Assembly (NCBI RefSeq): GCF_001466725.1
Contig: NZ_CP013650.1
Coordinates: 372,001 to 436,000, forward strand
Length of the DNA stretch: 64,000 nt
DNA from: Lacimicrobium alkaliphilum
GTDB taxonomy: Bacteria; Pseudomonadota; Gammaproteobacteria; Enterobacterales; Alteromonadaceae
Direction of reading: 5' to 3'
In this document: positions 16,778 through 26,719 of the stretch, piece after piece
How positions within the stretch are numbered: the first letter of the stretch is position 1
Layout of the letters: every line of letters starts with the position of its first letter
Made by a program: the position numbers and the translations under genes
The notes under the pieces: generated by a model
Told to the model about the DNA's origin: nothing
Seen by the model: the letters and a program-made list of their open reading frames with translations, nothing else
Database searches by the model: none

Positions 16778-18901
16778 GTGTATCTGTTTGAAGGCCTGAA
16801 ACAAAAAGTCAGTGAATATCTGCCCGCAAAGCAGGTTGAAGATATTCAGCGTGCCTTTGTGCTGGCCCGTGACGCCCACGACGGGCAGATGCGCTCAAGC
16901 GGTGATCCTTATATTACCCATCCGGTGGCAGTGGCTGGCATCCTCGCCGATATGCATCTGGATTATGAAACCCTGATGTCGGCGCTGCTACATGACACCA
17001 TCGAAGACACGCCGGTTTCCAAAGAACAGCTTATCGAAGAATTCGGCCAGTCGGTGGCGGACCTGGTGGAAGGGGTCAGCAAGTTGGATAAGATCCAGTT
17101 TCGCAGCAAAAGAGAGGCCCAGGCCGAAAATTTCCGCAAGATGATGATGGCCATGACCCAGGATATCCGCGTGATCCTGGTGAAGCTGGCTGACCGCACC
17201 CACAATATGCGTACCCTCGGGGCGCTGCGGCCTGACAAGCGCCGCCGCATCGCCCGTGAAACCCTGGAAATCTATGCCCCTATTGCCCACCGGCTGGGTA
17301 TTCATGACATCAAAAATGAACTGGAAGATCTCGGCTTTCAGGCCATGTACCCGATGCGTTACCGGGCCCTTGGCAGCGCCGTGCGTCAGGCGCGGGGTAA
17401 CCGCAAAGAAATCATCGAAAATACCCGTCAGGAAATCGAAATTCGTCTTAAAGAGAGCACCATTGACGCCCAGGTGCTGGGTCGCGAGAAACACCTTTAC
17501 TCCATCTATCGCAAGATGAAGAACAAGGAATTGTTATTTAACGAGGTGATGGATATTTACGCCTTTCGCCTGATCGTGGAGGGGGTAGACAGCTGCTATC
17601 GAGCGCTCGGGGCTATGCATGGGTTGTATAAACCCATTGAAGGGCGGTTTAAGGATTATATTGCCATCCCCCGTACTAACGGTTATCAGTCGCTGCACAC
17701 TTCTCTGGTCGGCCCCCATGGTATTCCGGTGGAGATCCAGATCCGCACCATGGAAATGGAACAAATGGCCGACAAAGGCGTGGCGGCTCACTGGATGTAT
17801 AAAGAACCGGGCGAAACCCGCGGCACCACAGCGCAGGTCAGGGCCCGTAAATGGATGCAGTCACTGCTCGAACTGCAGCACAGCGCCAGTTCTTCGGTGG
17901 AATTTATTGAAAACGTGAAAACCGATCTGTTCCCGGAAGAGATCTATGTGTTTACTCCGGATGGGCGCATTATCGAGCTGCCCATGGGCGCCACGGCCGT
18001 GGATTTTGCCTATGCGGTGCATTCAGATATCGGTAATTCCTGTGTCGGGGTCAGGGTCGACCGGCGCAATTATTCACTTAACCGGCCGCTGCAAAATGGC
18101 CAGTCGGTGGAGATCATCACCTCGCCCAGAGCCAAACCCAATGCCAGCTGGCTGAACTTTGTGGTCAGCGCCAAGGCCCGTTCTTATATCCGTCAGTATC
18201 TGAAGAAACAGCGCTCCGAAGAAGCCATCAATATGGGCAACAGGTTGCTGCGCCATGCCCTGGGTACCACTAAACTGGAAGAGATTGCCGAGGCCGATAT
18301 CGACAGGGTGGTGCAGGAAACCAAGCACGAGAACTTCTATGCCCTGCTGGCGGATATCGGCCTGGGTAATGAACTCAGCGCCATAGTCGCACGGCGGTTA
18401 CTGGGTAATCAGGAACCGAAAATCATTGATGATGGCCAGGCCCGGGTCGCCATAAAGGGCACGGAAGGGTTACTGGTCAGCTATGGCCGCTGTTGCCATC
18501 CTATCCCCGGAGATACTATTATCGCCATTCTCAGTCCGGGCAAGGGCATGGTGATCCACCAGAACGGTTGCCGTAATATCCGCAAGCTGGCTAAAGAAGA
18601 GCCGCACCGGGTGCTGCCGATGAACTGGGAAAGCAAAGTGCAGGGTGAGTTTAAGGCATCGGTGAGGGTTGAACTGATTAACCATCAGGGCACGCTGGCC
18701 AAGCTCACCAGTGCCATTGCCACGGCAGATTCTGATATCATCAGTCTGCAGACTGAGGAAAAAGAGAGCAATATTTACTATATAGATTTGGAACTTACGA
18801 CTACCAATCGCGTACATCTGGCAAACGTTATGCGCAAGATCCGTGCAATGCCGGAGGTACAGAAAGTTTCTCGTCACAGTCAATCGAAACAAAATTCCTG
18901 A
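16778..18901 (+). CDS. spoT: Bifunctional (p)ppGpp synthetase/hydrolase SpoT
   Basis: The 707-residue protein begins with a GTG codon; MYLFEGLK at the N-terminus aligns with E. coli SpoT MYLFESLN, which decides the start. It has the HD hydrolase domain ([13 protein letters not shown] and [13 protein letters not shown]), the RelA/SpoT synthetase domain with [14 protein letters not shown] and [20 protein letters not shown], then TGS ([20 protein letters not shown]), a Cys-containing conserved region ([12 protein letters not shown]) and a C-terminal ACT domain ([12 protein letters not shown]). It controls the stringent response, mainly by degrading ppGpp. RidA and TrmH genes follow closely. Confidence 0.97.
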   Translation: MYLFEGLKQKVSEYLPAKQVEDIQRAFVLARDAHDGQMRSSGDPYITHPVAVAGILADMHLDYETLMSALLHDTIEDTPVSKEQLIEEFGQSVADLVEGVSKLDKIQFRSKREAQAENFRKMMMAMTQDIRVILVKLADRTHNMRTLGALRPDKRRRIARETLEIYAPIAHRLGIHDIKNELEDLGFQAMYPMRYRALGSAVRQARGNRKEIIENTRQEIEIRLKESTIDAQVLGREKHLYSIYRKMKNKELLFNEVMDIYAFRLIVEGVDSCYRALGAMHGLYKPIEGRFKDYIAIPRTNGYQSLHTSLVGPHGIPVEIQIRTMEMEQMADKGVAAHWMYKEPGETRGTTAQVRARKWMQSLLELQHSASSSVEFIENVKTDLFPEEIYVFTPDGRIIELPMGATAVDFAYAVHSDIGNSCVGVRVDRRNYSLNRPLQNGQSVEIITSPRAKPNASWLNFVVSAKARSYIRQYLKKQRSEEAINMGNRLLRHALGTTKLEEIAEADIDRVVQETKHENFYALLADIGLGNELSAIVARRLLGNQEPKIIDDGQARVAIKGTEGLLVSYGRCCHPIPGDTIIAILSPGKGMVIHQNGCRNIRKLAKEEPHRVLPMNWESKVQGEFKASVRVELINHQGTLAKLTSAIATADSDIISLQTEEKESNIYYIDLELTTTNRVHLANVMRKIRAMPEVQKVSRHSQSKQNS

Positions 18902-18911
18902 GGAAAGTGTT

Positions 18912-19298
18912 ATGTCTAAGTCCGTTATTCATACTGACAGGGCTCCTGCCGCTATTGGCCCTTACAGCCAGGCCGTAAAATCCGGCACCACAGTGTATTT
19001 GTCCGGCCAGATCCCGCTGGTCCCCGAGAGCATGGAAATGGTCTCAGAGGATTTTACCGAGCAGGCCAGGCAGGTATTTGAAAATGTTAAAGCCGTGTGT
19101 GAAGCCGCCGGTGGCAGCCCTAATGATCTGACCAAGGTTAATATCTTCTTAACCGATCTGAGCAACTTTGCTGCGGTCAATGAGATGATGAAGCAGTACT
19201 TTAAGCAGCCTTACCCGGCCCGTGCCGCTATCGGTGTCAGAGAACTGCCCAAAGGCGCGCAGATAGAGATCGACGGCATTATGGAGCTGCCTGAATAA
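18912..19298 (+). CDS. ridA: RidA enamine/imine deaminase
   Basis: The ATG at 18912 lies 10 bp after the spoT stop and gives a 128-residue protein, the usual RidA length; the open frame upstream overlaps spoT and is discarded. Motifs are [20 protein letters not shown] near the N-terminus, the catalytic Arg in [20 protein letters not shown] and the final IDGIMEL. RidA clears reactive 2-aminoacrylate-type enamines in the cytoplasm. Its position between spoT and trmH is different from E. coli, where it is elsewhere. Confidence 0.95.
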   Translation: MSKSVIHTDRAPAAIGPYSQAVKSGTTVYLSGQIPLVPESMEMVSEDFTEQARQVFENVKAVCEAAGGSPNDLTKVNIFLTDLSNFAAVNEMMKQYFKQPYPARAAIGVRELPKGAQIEIDGIMELPE

Positions 19299-19307
19299 GT
19301 CCCGGCC

Positions 19308-20018
19308 ATGACGCCCGAGCGTTACCGTCGTATCCGCCAGATGCTGGCTCTGCGCCAGCCGGATCTGGCAGTATGCCTGGAAAAAGTGCATAAACCGCAC
19401 AATCTTGCAGCGATTATGCGTAACTGTGACGCCGTAGGTGCACACAATCTGCATGTGATCTGGAATACCAAGCATCAGATCCGCAGCGGCACCTCGGTAG
19501 GCAGTCAGAACTGGCTGAAGCTGCATACCCATGCCGATACCTCCGGGGCTATCGACAGCTTCAACAGCCAGAAGATGCAGATTCTGGTGACTCACCTGTC
19601 GGATAAATCGGTGGATTTTCGCGATATCGATTACTGCCGCCCCACCGTCATTCTGTTCGGCCAGGAAAAATACGGTGCCACCGAGCAGGCGCTGGCTGCG
19701 GCTCATCAGCATATCGTGATCCCGATGCAGGGCATGGTGCAATCGCTGAATGTATCGGTGGCCGGTGCCCTGGTCTTGTATGAAGCCCAGCGTCAACGCC
19801 AGCAGGCCGGTTTATATGATCGGCCGAGACTGGATGAAAAAGAGTGCCAGCGCATTCTGTTTGAAGGGGGCTACCCCAGGCTGAAGACCTTATGTCGCAT
19901 CAAAGGGCTGGAATACCCGCAGATCGACGAAGAGGGTCAAATCAGTGCCCCACAGAGCTGGTGGCAGCGAATGCGCGAATATCAGGGCGATAAAAGCGAA
20001 AAGGTGAAAGTTATCTGA
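19308..20018 (+). CDS. trmH: tRNA (guanosine-18-2'-O)-methyltransferase
   Basis: This 236-residue SPOUT methyltransferase aligns along its length with E. coli TrmH. Shared blocks are MLALRQPDLAVCLEKVHKPH, the NxxAIxRxxDAVG motif (here NLAAIMRNCDAVG), QEKYGATEQAL and the knot motif MVQSLNVSVAGALVLYEAQR. It methylates the ribose of G18 in the tRNA D-loop using SAM. It is 9 bp after ridA, so probably part of the spoT transcript. Confidence 0.95.
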   Translation: MTPERYRRIRQMLALRQPDLAVCLEKVHKPHNLAAIMRNCDAVGAHNLHVIWNTKHQIRSGTSVGSQNWLKLHTHADTSGAIDSFNSQKMQILVTHLSDKSVDFRDIDYCRPTVILFGQEKYGATEQALAAAHQHIVIPMQGMVQSLNVSVAGALVLYEAQRQRQQAGLYDRPRLDEKECQRILFEGGYPRLKTLCRIKGLEYPQIDEEGQISAPQSWWQRMREYQGDKSEKVKVI

Positions 20019-20069
20019 GTCTGTGCGGGTCAATAGAGGGCGAACCTACTTTCCCATCATGGAGCTATT

Positions 20070-20711
20070 ATGTTTATACGTTCTGCTTTATTTGCCTTTA
20101 TTCTTGCCAGTACTCTGATCAGTCAGCCCTTGTTGGCCCTCGATCGTACCGAAGTGGCCAGCAGCGCCGAACAGGTCACGCCGCTGATGAACGGCCAGAT
20201 CATCCCCGATGTCAGCGTGAAGCGGCCTGACGGCAGCGACGTCAATCTGCGCGAGCTGGTCAAAGATAAGCCCGCTGTGATCCTGTTCTACCGGGGCGGC
20301 TGGTGCCCCTACTGTAATGCGCAGTTAGCAGATTTTCGTGCAGTGGAGCAGAAAATCAGCGAACTTGGCTACCAGATCCTGACTATTTCAACGGACTCTG
20401 TCGCGCGCTTACAGTCGCAGAAATTCGATACTGACTATAAGGCTCAGGTGCTCTCAGACCATGATCTCAACGCCACCCGTGGTTTTGGGATCGGTTTTTT
20501 CCTGGATGTAGACACCGCCAAAAAATATCGCGGCGCCATGGGGGATGTATTTGCCAGCCTGCCCGGCGACGATCGCATCGTATTACCGGCACCGGCAGTG
20601 TATATCGCCGATCAGAGCGGCCTGATCCATTTCCAGTATGTGAACCCGGATTACAAGGTACGTGTTGATCCCGAGTTGGTGTATCATGCTGCCAGGCTGG
20701 CAGTGAAATAG
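20070..20711 (+). CDS. Periplasmic AhpC/TSA-type peroxiredoxin
   Basis: This 213-residue protein begins with a signal peptide (about 23 residues, ending LLA) and has the thioredoxin-like peroxiredoxin fold with ILFYRGGWCPYCNAQLADFR near residue 78, i.e. a CPYC pair, followed by ISTDS and the long LSDHDLNATRGFG block. It is likely an exported thiol peroxidase or reductase. It lies between trmH and a divergent MocR/thioredoxin pair. The last 46 bp before GCCA are repeated exactly at 23312-23357 just before recG, which bears on how this locus was rearranged. Confidence 0.85.
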   Translation: MFIRSALFAFILASTLISQPLLALDRTEVASSAEQVTPLMNGQIIPDVSVKRPDGSDVNLRELVKDKPAVILFYRGGWCPYCNAQLADFRAVEQKISELGYQILTISTDSVARLQSQKFDTDYKAQVLSDHDLNATRGFGIGFFLDVDTAKKYRGAMGDVFASLPGDDRIVLPAPAVYIADQSGLIHFQYVNPDYKVRVDPELVYHAARLAVK

Positions 20712-20746
20712 AGCAGGGGCAGAACTGAAACGACTCAGGGACGGGA

Positions 20747-22207
20747 TTAATCAGCCATGCACTCGGCCAGTAGCCGGATGCCCGGCTCGATATCCTGTTT
20801 TTCGATGCATCCGTAGCCCAGTACAATAGCGTTAAAACCACTGCTCTGGGGGCTAAGTTCATTCAGGGTAAAAAAGTTCAGGCCACGGGCCAGCGCTCTT
20901 TGTTTTAGCTTCTGTACATCAACGTGCTGGTCGAACAATACGGTCAGATGCAGGCCAGCATAAGTTTCAGGTACAGTAATTCGAGCAGGAAAAAAATGAC
21001 TCAGTGCCTGGCGCAATATTCTGTCACGCTCTGCATACCGCTTACGCATACGGGTAACGTGTCGGAATAAACACCCCTGTTCGATAAAGTCCGCCAGTGC
21101 CTCCTGCACCATCACCGGGCTGTGCCAGTCCGAAGCATTTCTGGCTGCTACCAGCGACGTTCTGGCCCACTCAGGGCAGAGTACATAACCGATACGCACG
21201 TCGGGAAACATGTTTTTAGAAAACGTGCCCAGATAAAAAACTCTTTGTGATAGATCTTGTGTCTTCAGAGCATCAATGGGCCGCTCACCCAGTCTGAAAT
21301 CGCAATCGTAATCGTCTTCCAGAATCAGCATATCTTCGGCTTCGGCACGACGAAGTAGTGCTTTTCTGCGCGCCCGGCTCAACGCCACACCCAATGGAAA
21401 CTGATGGGATGGAGTGACGCAGACTAAGTCTACATCTGCCGGAATAGCGTCCACCTGCATGCCATTTTCATCTACTTCCACTTCCACCACAATCGCCCCG
21501 GCGGCTTCGAACGCCTGACGGGTTTTAAAGTAGCCAGGATGTTCAATGGCCACGCGGGTTTGTCCCGGACGAACGAACAGCCGTATCAGCAGTTCAACGG
21601 CCTGAGCAACACCATTGGTCACGACAAGATCCTCTGCCTCACAAGCCAGTGCACGGCTAAACGAGAGGTGACGGCTAATACTCTGGCGCAAAGACGCCTG
21701 ACCCTGCGGATCCGGAATCGACTCTGTCAGTACCCGCTGCATTTTATGCACCGCACGGTGCAGGTGACGGCGCCATTCGGCGAAAGGGAAGTCACTGATA
21801 TCGGCTTTTCCCACGGAAAAATCAAACTCTGTGCGAGCTTGTTGAGCATGGCCGGGAAAGGGCTGACGCTCCCGCCAGTATGGATGAAGGTGTTTCTTCA
21901 GAGACAGTCTGTTGGTTGCCTCAGTCTTCAGCTCTACGGGCCTGGCAGCAACAAATGTGCCGCTACCACGTCTGGAATCGAGGTAGCCAAGACTGCGCAG
22001 CGCTTCATAGGCGGCCAGTACAGTATTGCGTGATACACCGATTCGCGTTGCCAGAGTGCGGGTCGGTGGCAATCTGAACTCGGGTTGCAAACGTCCCTGG
22101 TCAATGGCCTGTTTAAGTTGTTCGGATAGGGTTTCAACCAGGGAGCCCGCATCGCTTCCCCGAAGGTTAAGGTCAACTTCAAAAATTGGATCCGTCAATT
22201 TAGTCAT
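20747..22207 (-). CDS. MocR-family PLP-dependent transcriptional regulator
   Basis: The protein couples an N-terminal GntR winged helix (LPPTRTLATRIGVSRNTVLA at about residues 45-64 and RRGSGTFVA) to a C-terminal fold-type-I aminotransferase domain with the PLP region ILEDDYDCDFRLGERPIDAL and the lysine motif YLGTFSKNMFPDVRIGYVL. I take the ATG at 22207 (486 residues); a GTG at 22240 would add 11 residues. It is divergent from the thioredoxin-like gene with a 68-bp gap and probably regulates it or itself. MocR regulators often control PLP, GABA or taurine genes; the effector here is unknown. Confidence 0.88.
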   Translation of the reverse strand: MTKLTDPIFEVDLNLRGSDAGSLVETLSEQLKQAIDQGRLQPEFRLPPTRTLATRIGVSRNTVLAAYEALRSLGYLDSRRGSGTFVAARPVELKTEATNRLSLKKHLHPYWRERQPFPGHAQQARTEFDFSVGKADISDFPFAEWRRHLHRAVHKMQRVLTESIPDPQGQASLRQSISRHLSFSRALACEAEDLVVTNGVAQAVELLIRLFVRPGQTRVAIEHPGYFKTRQAFEAAGAIVVEVEVDENGMQVDAIPADVDLVCVTPSHQFPLGVALSRARRKALLRRAEAEDMLILEDDYDCDFRLGERPIDALKTQDLSQRVFYLGTFSKNMFPDVRIGYVLCPEWARTSLVAARNASDWHSPVMVQEALADFIEQGCLFRHVTRMRKRYAERDRILRQALSHFFPARITVPETYAGLHLTVLFDQHVDVQKLKQRALARGLNFFTLNELSPQSSGFNAIVLGYGCIEKQDIEPGIRLLAECMAD

Positions 22208-22275
22208 GGTTGGTACTACTTCTGTCCCGGTAAAGTGCACATACTCCCGGTCAGGTTAATCTTAAGGAAAACAAC

Positions 22276-23208
22276 ATGAAAGCTAAACTCTGGTTATTAC
22301 TGCTGTGTGGTCTGGTATTCGTTGGTATTGCACTGTATCCCAGGTGTGCCGAAGCAAACTCAGACCATTTGCAACAAGTGGTTCATGATCTCAACGGTAA
22401 GGCATTGGTGCTGTCAGCGCTGACGGACAACAAGCCTGTGTATCTTAAGCTTTGGGCGACCTGGTGCAAACCCTGTATGCAACAAATGCCTCATTTTCAG
22501 AATGTTCAGCAGAAGTTCGGCGACGATATAGACGTAATCGCCGTCAATATCGACCTGAACGACAGTGATGAAAAGATTCAGCAGGTGCGAGAGCAATTTG
22601 ACCTGACTATGCCGGTTGTAAAGGACTCACTGGGCGAGGTGGCCAGAGATTTTCAGATGCGTGGTACACCGTATCATCTGATTTTCGACCGTGCCGGTAA
22701 GCTGGTACATCAGGGCCATGAAGCGAATGAATCACTGGATAATAAACTGTCTTTACTGGCAGATGGTGAGCTGGATCTGAATGCCCTCTCACTGCCAACG
22801 CAGCCGCTTAGCGAACCAAAGCAACCACCAAGGCCACTGGAATTACTGTATTTTACTGCCACCTGGTGTGACTGGTATCTCGAAGAACGACGCCCCGATA
22901 TGTCGCAGAATTGTATCGAACAGCAAAAACAAGCCAATGCACTCAGTCAGTTATATCCGGATCTGGCCATCACTGGTGTTTTATCTCATCTCTGGACCAA
23001 TGAAGAGGCACTGGATAAATATAAGCGTCGTCATCAGGTTACCTTTAAACTGACTATAGATGAGGCCGGAAGCCATTTTTTCCGACATAAAATAAAGCGT
23101 TTTCCCACGTATCTGATGTTAGTTGATGGTAAGCCTGCGCTGCGCAGCCAGAACGCCGAAGATATAAGACGCTTTATGCAGCAACAACAAAGCAGTGCCG
23201 GACACTAA
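22276..23208 (+). CDS. Secreted two-domain thioredoxin-like protein
   Basis: This 310-residue protein has an N-terminal signal or anchor (LWLLLLCGLVFVGIALYP) and a TlpA/ResA-like thioredoxin domain with LKLWATWCKPCMQQMPHF (CKPC active site near residue 66) and a cis-Pro segment MRGTPYHLIFD. A second domain from about residue 190 repeats the fold (LLYFTATWCDWYLEERRPDM) but has only one Cys in the active-site position, so it is probably non-redox. It would act in periplasmic thiol chemistry. It is followed by an intrinsic terminator and is divergent from the MocR gene. Confidence 0.82.
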   Translation: MKAKLWLLLLCGLVFVGIALYPRCAEANSDHLQQVVHDLNGKALVLSALTDNKPVYLKLWATWCKPCMQQMPHFQNVQQKFGDDIDVIAVNIDLNDSDEKIQQVREQFDLTMPVVKDSLGEVARDFQMRGTPYHLIFDRAGKLVHQGHEANESLDNKLSLLADGELDLNALSLPTQPLSEPKQPPRPLELLYFTATWCDWYLEERRPDMSQNCIEQQKQANALSQLYPDLAITGVLSHLWTNEEALDKYKRRHQVTFKLTIDEAGSHFFRHKIKRFPTYLMLVDGKPALRSQNAEDIRRFMQQQQSSAGH

Positions 23209-23240
23209 CACGCCGGCTAAGGTTTGATTGGCTAGACGCT

Positions 23241-23267
23241 GCGGACAGTACCTGGTCCGCTTTTTTT
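23241..23267 (+). terminator. Terminator after the thioredoxin-like gene
   Basis: A stem GCGGAC / GTCCGC with an 8-nt loop is followed by seven T residues, 33 bp after the stop of the thioredoxin-like gene. Confidence 0.8.
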
Positions 23268-23311
23268 GCTGTCACATACCATGCTGTTGTATGCCGGCAA
23301 GATGCTCCCAT

Positions 23312-23374
23312 GATTACAAGGTACGTGTTGATCCCGAGTTGGTGTATCATGCTGCCAAACTGGCTTTAAAATAA
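23312..23374 (+). pseudogene. Relic of a second peroxiredoxin gene 3' end
   Basis: The segment encodes DYKVRVDPELVYHAAKLALK followed by TAA, against DYKVRVDPELVYHAARLAVK at the end of the peroxiredoxin gene at 20070-20711. The first 46 bp are identical to 20649-20694; after that the DNA differs but the protein changes are conservative (R to K, V to L). This suggests the tail of a once complete coding copy. Nothing upstream of it continues the gene. It ends 6 bp before the recG start and may supply part of the recG leader. Confidence 0.8.
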
Positions 23375-23380
23375 TCATGG

Positions 23381-25456
23381 ATGCAGTCACTCTCTTATCT
23401 GAAGCTGACGGAACTTAAAGGTGTAGGCAGCAAAGTTGCCGAAAAGCTGCAAAAACTGGGGCTGGTGACGGTGCAGGATCTGCTCTTTCATCTGCCCCTG
23501 CGCTATGAAGATCGCACCCGTATCTATCCTATTGCCGATCTGGTGCCGCACATTCACGCCAGTATTCAGGGCGAAGTGATGTCATCGGACATTCAGTTTG
23601 GTCGTAAACGCATGTTGATCGTGCGGGTGTCTGATGGCACCGGCAGCATCAGCCTGCGTTTTTTTCATTTCAGTGCCGCCCAGAAAAATGCCCTGCAGGC
23701 GGGGCTGAGTATCCGCTGTTTCGGTGAAGTGCGCCGTGGCAAATATGGTCTGGAAATGATGCATCCGGAATACCGCCTGCAACAGGCAGATGCCCCCGCG
23801 CCCACCGAAGAAGCCTATACGCCGGTTTACCCCACCACTGAAGGCTTAAAGCAGATCAGTCTGCGCAATCTCACTGAACAGGCCCTGAAGCTGCTGGATA
23901 AAGGTGGGCTGGCAGAATTACTACCCGAAGGACTGTACGACAGCCAAATCAGCCTTAAACAGGCGCTGAAGACGGTACATCGTCCGCAGGCCACAGAGAG
24001 CCTGGCGATACTCGAAAACGGCGAACATCCGGCACAGCAGCGTTTAATCCTCGAAGAATTGCTGGCCCATCATTTAAGCGTACTTAAGGTGCGTAAAAAC
24101 AGTGACAGTCAGCACAGCATGGCGCTGACGCCGGATCCGGCGCTGATAAAACGTTTTCTGGACTCTTTACCCTTTGCACCCACCGGCGCGCAGCAGCGGG
24201 TCAGTGATGACATTGCCCGGGATCTGGCTAAAGCGAGGCCGATGATGCGCCTGGTACAGGGAGATGTGGGTTCTGGTAAAACACTGGTTGCGGCCCTGGC
24301 CGCCCTGACAGCCATCGGTGCCGGTTATCAGGTGGCCATGATGGCACCCACTGAACTTTTAGCCGAGCAACACGCGAATAATTTCAGGCAGTGGCTGGAG
24401 CCGCTGAATATCGAACTGGGCTGGCTGGCCGGTAAACTTAAAGGTAAAGCCAGAGAGGCCTTGTTGGAACGTCTGGCCGCCGGCGACATTCAGATGCTGG
24501 TGGGTACTCATGCAATTTTCCAGCAAAGTGTGAATTTTCAGCATCTGGCGCTGGTGATCATCGACGAGCAACATCGCTTTGGTGTGCATCAGCGCCTTGC
24601 CCTGCGGGAAAAAGGCCAGCAGCAGGGGCTGTTTCCCCATCAGCTGATTATGACCGCTACGCCTATTCCCCGCACCCTGGCGATGACCGCCTACGCGGAT
24701 CTGGACACCTCAGTGATTGACGAACTGCCACCGGGGCGCACACCGGTAAAAACCGTTGCCATCCCCGATAATCGCCGCGATGAGGTGGTGGCCCGGGTGC
24801 ATGAGGCCTGCAAACAGCAGGGGCGGCAGGTGTACTGGGTATGTACCTTAATAGAGGAGTCCGAGGTGCTGGAATGTCAGGCCGCCGAGGATACCGCCCA
24901 GGCGCTGGCCATGGCGCTGCCTGATCTGCGGGTGGGGCTGGTACACGGGCGCTTAAAAGCAGCCGAAAAACAGCAGGTGATGCAGGCCTTCAGTGAAGGC
25001 AATCTGGATCTGCTGGTGGCCACCACGGTGATTGAAGTGGGCGTGGATGTGCCCAATGCGAGCCTGATGATCATTGAAAACCCGGAACGCCTGGGTCTGG
25101 CACAACTGCATCAGTTACGGGGCAGGGTCGGGCGAGGCTCGGTGGAAAGCCACTGTGTACTGATGTATCAGTCGCCATTATCGAAAACCGCCACCCAGCG
25201 CTTGTCGGTGTTAAGACAGAGTAATGACGGCTTTTTAATCGCCCAGCGGGATCTGGAGATCCGCGGCCCCGGCGAATTACTCGGTACCCGGCAAACCGGA
25301 CTGGCCGAACTCAAAATTGCCGATCTGGTGCGTGATGCCCACCTTATCCCTCAGGTACAACAGCTTGCTGAACGGCTCTGGCGTGAACATCCTGATAAAG
25401 CCCAGGCGCTGATCAATCGCTGGCTGGCCCACCGCGAAAATTATGGTCACGCCTGA
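23381..25456 (+). CDS. recG: ATP-dependent DNA helicase RecG
   Basis: This 691-residue enzyme has an N-terminal helix-hairpin and wedge/OB region (ELKGVGSKVAEKLQKLGL, FHLPLRYEDRT), the Walker A RLVQGDVGSGKTLVAALAAL, the DEQH box VIIDEQHRFGVHQR, motif III MTATPIPRTLAMT and motif VI GRVGRG. RecG regresses stalled forks and branch-migrates Holliday junctions. Its length matches E. coli RecG (693). It follows the peroxiredoxin relic and overlaps the rsmJ start by one base (TGATG). Confidence 0.97.
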   Translation: MQSLSYLKLTELKGVGSKVAEKLQKLGLVTVQDLLFHLPLRYEDRTRIYPIADLVPHIHASIQGEVMSSDIQFGRKRMLIVRVSDGTGSISLRFFHFSAAQKNALQAGLSIRCFGEVRRGKYGLEMMHPEYRLQQADAPAPTEEAYTPVYPTTEGLKQISLRNLTEQALKLLDKGGLAELLPEGLYDSQISLKQALKTVHRPQATESLAILENGEHPAQQRLILEELLAHHLSVLKVRKNSDSQHSMALTPDPALIKRFLDSLPFAPTGAQQRVSDDIARDLAKARPMMRLVQGDVGSGKTLVAALAALTAIGAGYQVAMMAPTELLAEQHANNFRQWLEPLNIELGWLAGKLKGKAREALLERLAAGDIQMLVGTHAIFQQSVNFQHLALVIIDEQHRFGVHQRLALREKGQQQGLFPHQLIMTATPIPRTLAMTAYADLDTSVIDELPPGRTPVKTVAIPDNRRDEVVARVHEACKQQGRQVYWVCTLIEESEVLECQAAEDTAQALAMALPDLRVGLVHGRLKAAEKQQVMQAFSEGNLDLLVATTVIEVGVDVPNASLMIIENPERLGLAQLHQLRGRVGRGSVESHCVLMYQSPLSKTATQRLSVLRQSNDGFLIAQRDLEIRGPGELLGTRQTGLAELKIADLVRDAHLIPQVQQLAERLWREHPDKAQALINRWLAHRENYGHA

Positions 25457-26229
25457 TGACAGTGATCCCGGTCATGGCCGCCAGCGGCGAATTTCAGACT
25501 CAGGCGCAGGATGTCGCGCAAAAGTGGCGTTTACCGCTGGCCCGGGCTGATCTTAATAGCGGTCTGGTGCTGTGGCTGGATGACAAGGGACTGGCGCTGA
25601 AAACGCTGGATGATGCCAAAATGGGGGCCGTACAGGTGGATTTTGCTGCAAGCTCCATAAGCTGGCGTCGTCAGCACGGCGGCGGTAAAAATGAAGCCAT
25701 CGCCAAAGCGGTGGGCATCAAGGGCAGTTACCGGCCCGCGGTGCTGGATGCCACTGCCGGCCTTGGCCGGGACGCCTTTATTCTTGCCAGTCTCGGTTGC
25801 CATCTGACCCTGCTCGAGCGCTCCAATGTGGTCTCTGCACTGCTTGAAGACGGTTTGCAACGGGCAACAAAAGATCAGGAACTTGGCCGCTGGCTGCCAC
25901 AGAATATGCAACTGTTAAGCGAGGGTGCGGTATCTGTGATGACACACTGGCAGGGAGAAAAGCCCGATGTGGTCTATCTGGATCCGATGTTTCCCCACAG
26001 AAAAAAATCGGCACTGGTAAAAAAAGAAATGCGCCTTTTTCAGCAGTTGCTTGGCCCCGATGAAGACGCCGACAGCCTGCTGCCGCCCGCTTTACAGCTG
26101 GCGCAAAAGCGCGTGGTGGTAAAACGGCCTGCCGGGGCCCCTTGGCTTGATGAGAAAAAGCCCCATATAGAAATGACGGGCCGGGCCAACCGTTTTGATG
26201 TTTATCTTATTCATGGCTCAAAAACCTAA
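25456..26229 (+). CDS. rsmJ: 16S rRNA (guanine-1516-N2)-methyltransferase
   Basis: This 257-residue SAM-dependent methyltransferase shows the RsmJ signatures: VLDATAGLGRDAFILASLG (SAM motif I), LTLLERSNVVSALLEDGL, VVYLDPMFPHRKKSALVKKE (catalytic DPMFP block) and the terminal NRFDVYLI. It modifies G1516 of 16S rRNA. Coupled to recG by a TGATG overlap. The Prx5-like gene follows 13 bp later. Confidence 0.93.
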   Translation: MTVIPVMAASGEFQTQAQDVAQKWRLPLARADLNSGLVLWLDDKGLALKTLDDAKMGAVQVDFAASSISWRRQHGGGKNEAIAKAVGIKGSYRPAVLDATAGLGRDAFILASLGCHLTLLERSNVVSALLEDGLQRATKDQELGRWLPQNMQLLSEGAVSVMTHWQGEKPDVVYLDPMFPHRKKSALVKKEMRLFQQLLGPDEDADSLLPPALQLAQKRVVVKRPAGAPWLDEKKPHIEMTGRANRFDVYLIHGSKT

Positions 26230-26242
26230 AAAGGAGTCTTCA

Positions 26243-26719
26243 ATGATTCAGCCAGGACAATCTCTCCCCGATATGAAGTTTTCCCTGCGTGAAAATGGCG
26301 AGGGCAAAGAAGTAAGCACCGCAGATCTGTTCGCCGGTAAGAAAGTGGTACTTTTTGCGGTTCCGGGCCCTTTTACGCCGACCTGTTCCGAGGCCCATGT
26401 GCCGGGTTATGTGGCACTGGCCGACAAGCTCAAAGAGAAAGGTGCCGACAGCATTATCTGTACCGCTGTCAGTGATGCTTTTGTGATGGAAGCCTGGAGT
26501 AAAGACCAGAATGCCAGTGAGCTTTTAATGCTGGCCGATGGCGATGCCAGTTTTGCCAAAGCACTGGGCATGGATATGGATACCGGTACCTTCGGTGGCA
26601 TCCGTTCCAAGCGTTATTCGATGTTGGTAGTGGATGGCAAAGTGGAAAAGGTTAACCTCGAAGAACCCGGCAAGTTTGAGGTGAGTGACGCCCAGACCAT
26701 GCTGGAACAGCTTTCTTAA
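26243..26719 (+). CDS. Prx5-type peroxiredoxin
   Basis: The ATG at 26243 is preceded by AAGGAG and gives a 158-residue protein, the typical Prx5 length. The peroxidatic site is VPGPFTPTCSEAHVPGY, with Cys near residue 48, and the RSKRYSMLVVDGKVEKVNLE strand is characteristic. Members usually reduce H2O2 or organic peroxides with glutathione or thioredoxin. It may be read through from rsmJ. No glutaredoxin domain is fused at the C-terminus. Confidence 0.92.
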   Translation: MIQPGQSLPDMKFSLRENGEGKEVSTADLFAGKKVVLFAVPGPFTPTCSEAHVPGYVALADKLKEKGADSIICTAVSDAFVMEAWSKDQNASELLMLADGDASFAKALGMDMDTGTFGGIRSKRYSMLVVDGKVEKVNLEEPGKFEVSDAQTMLEQLS

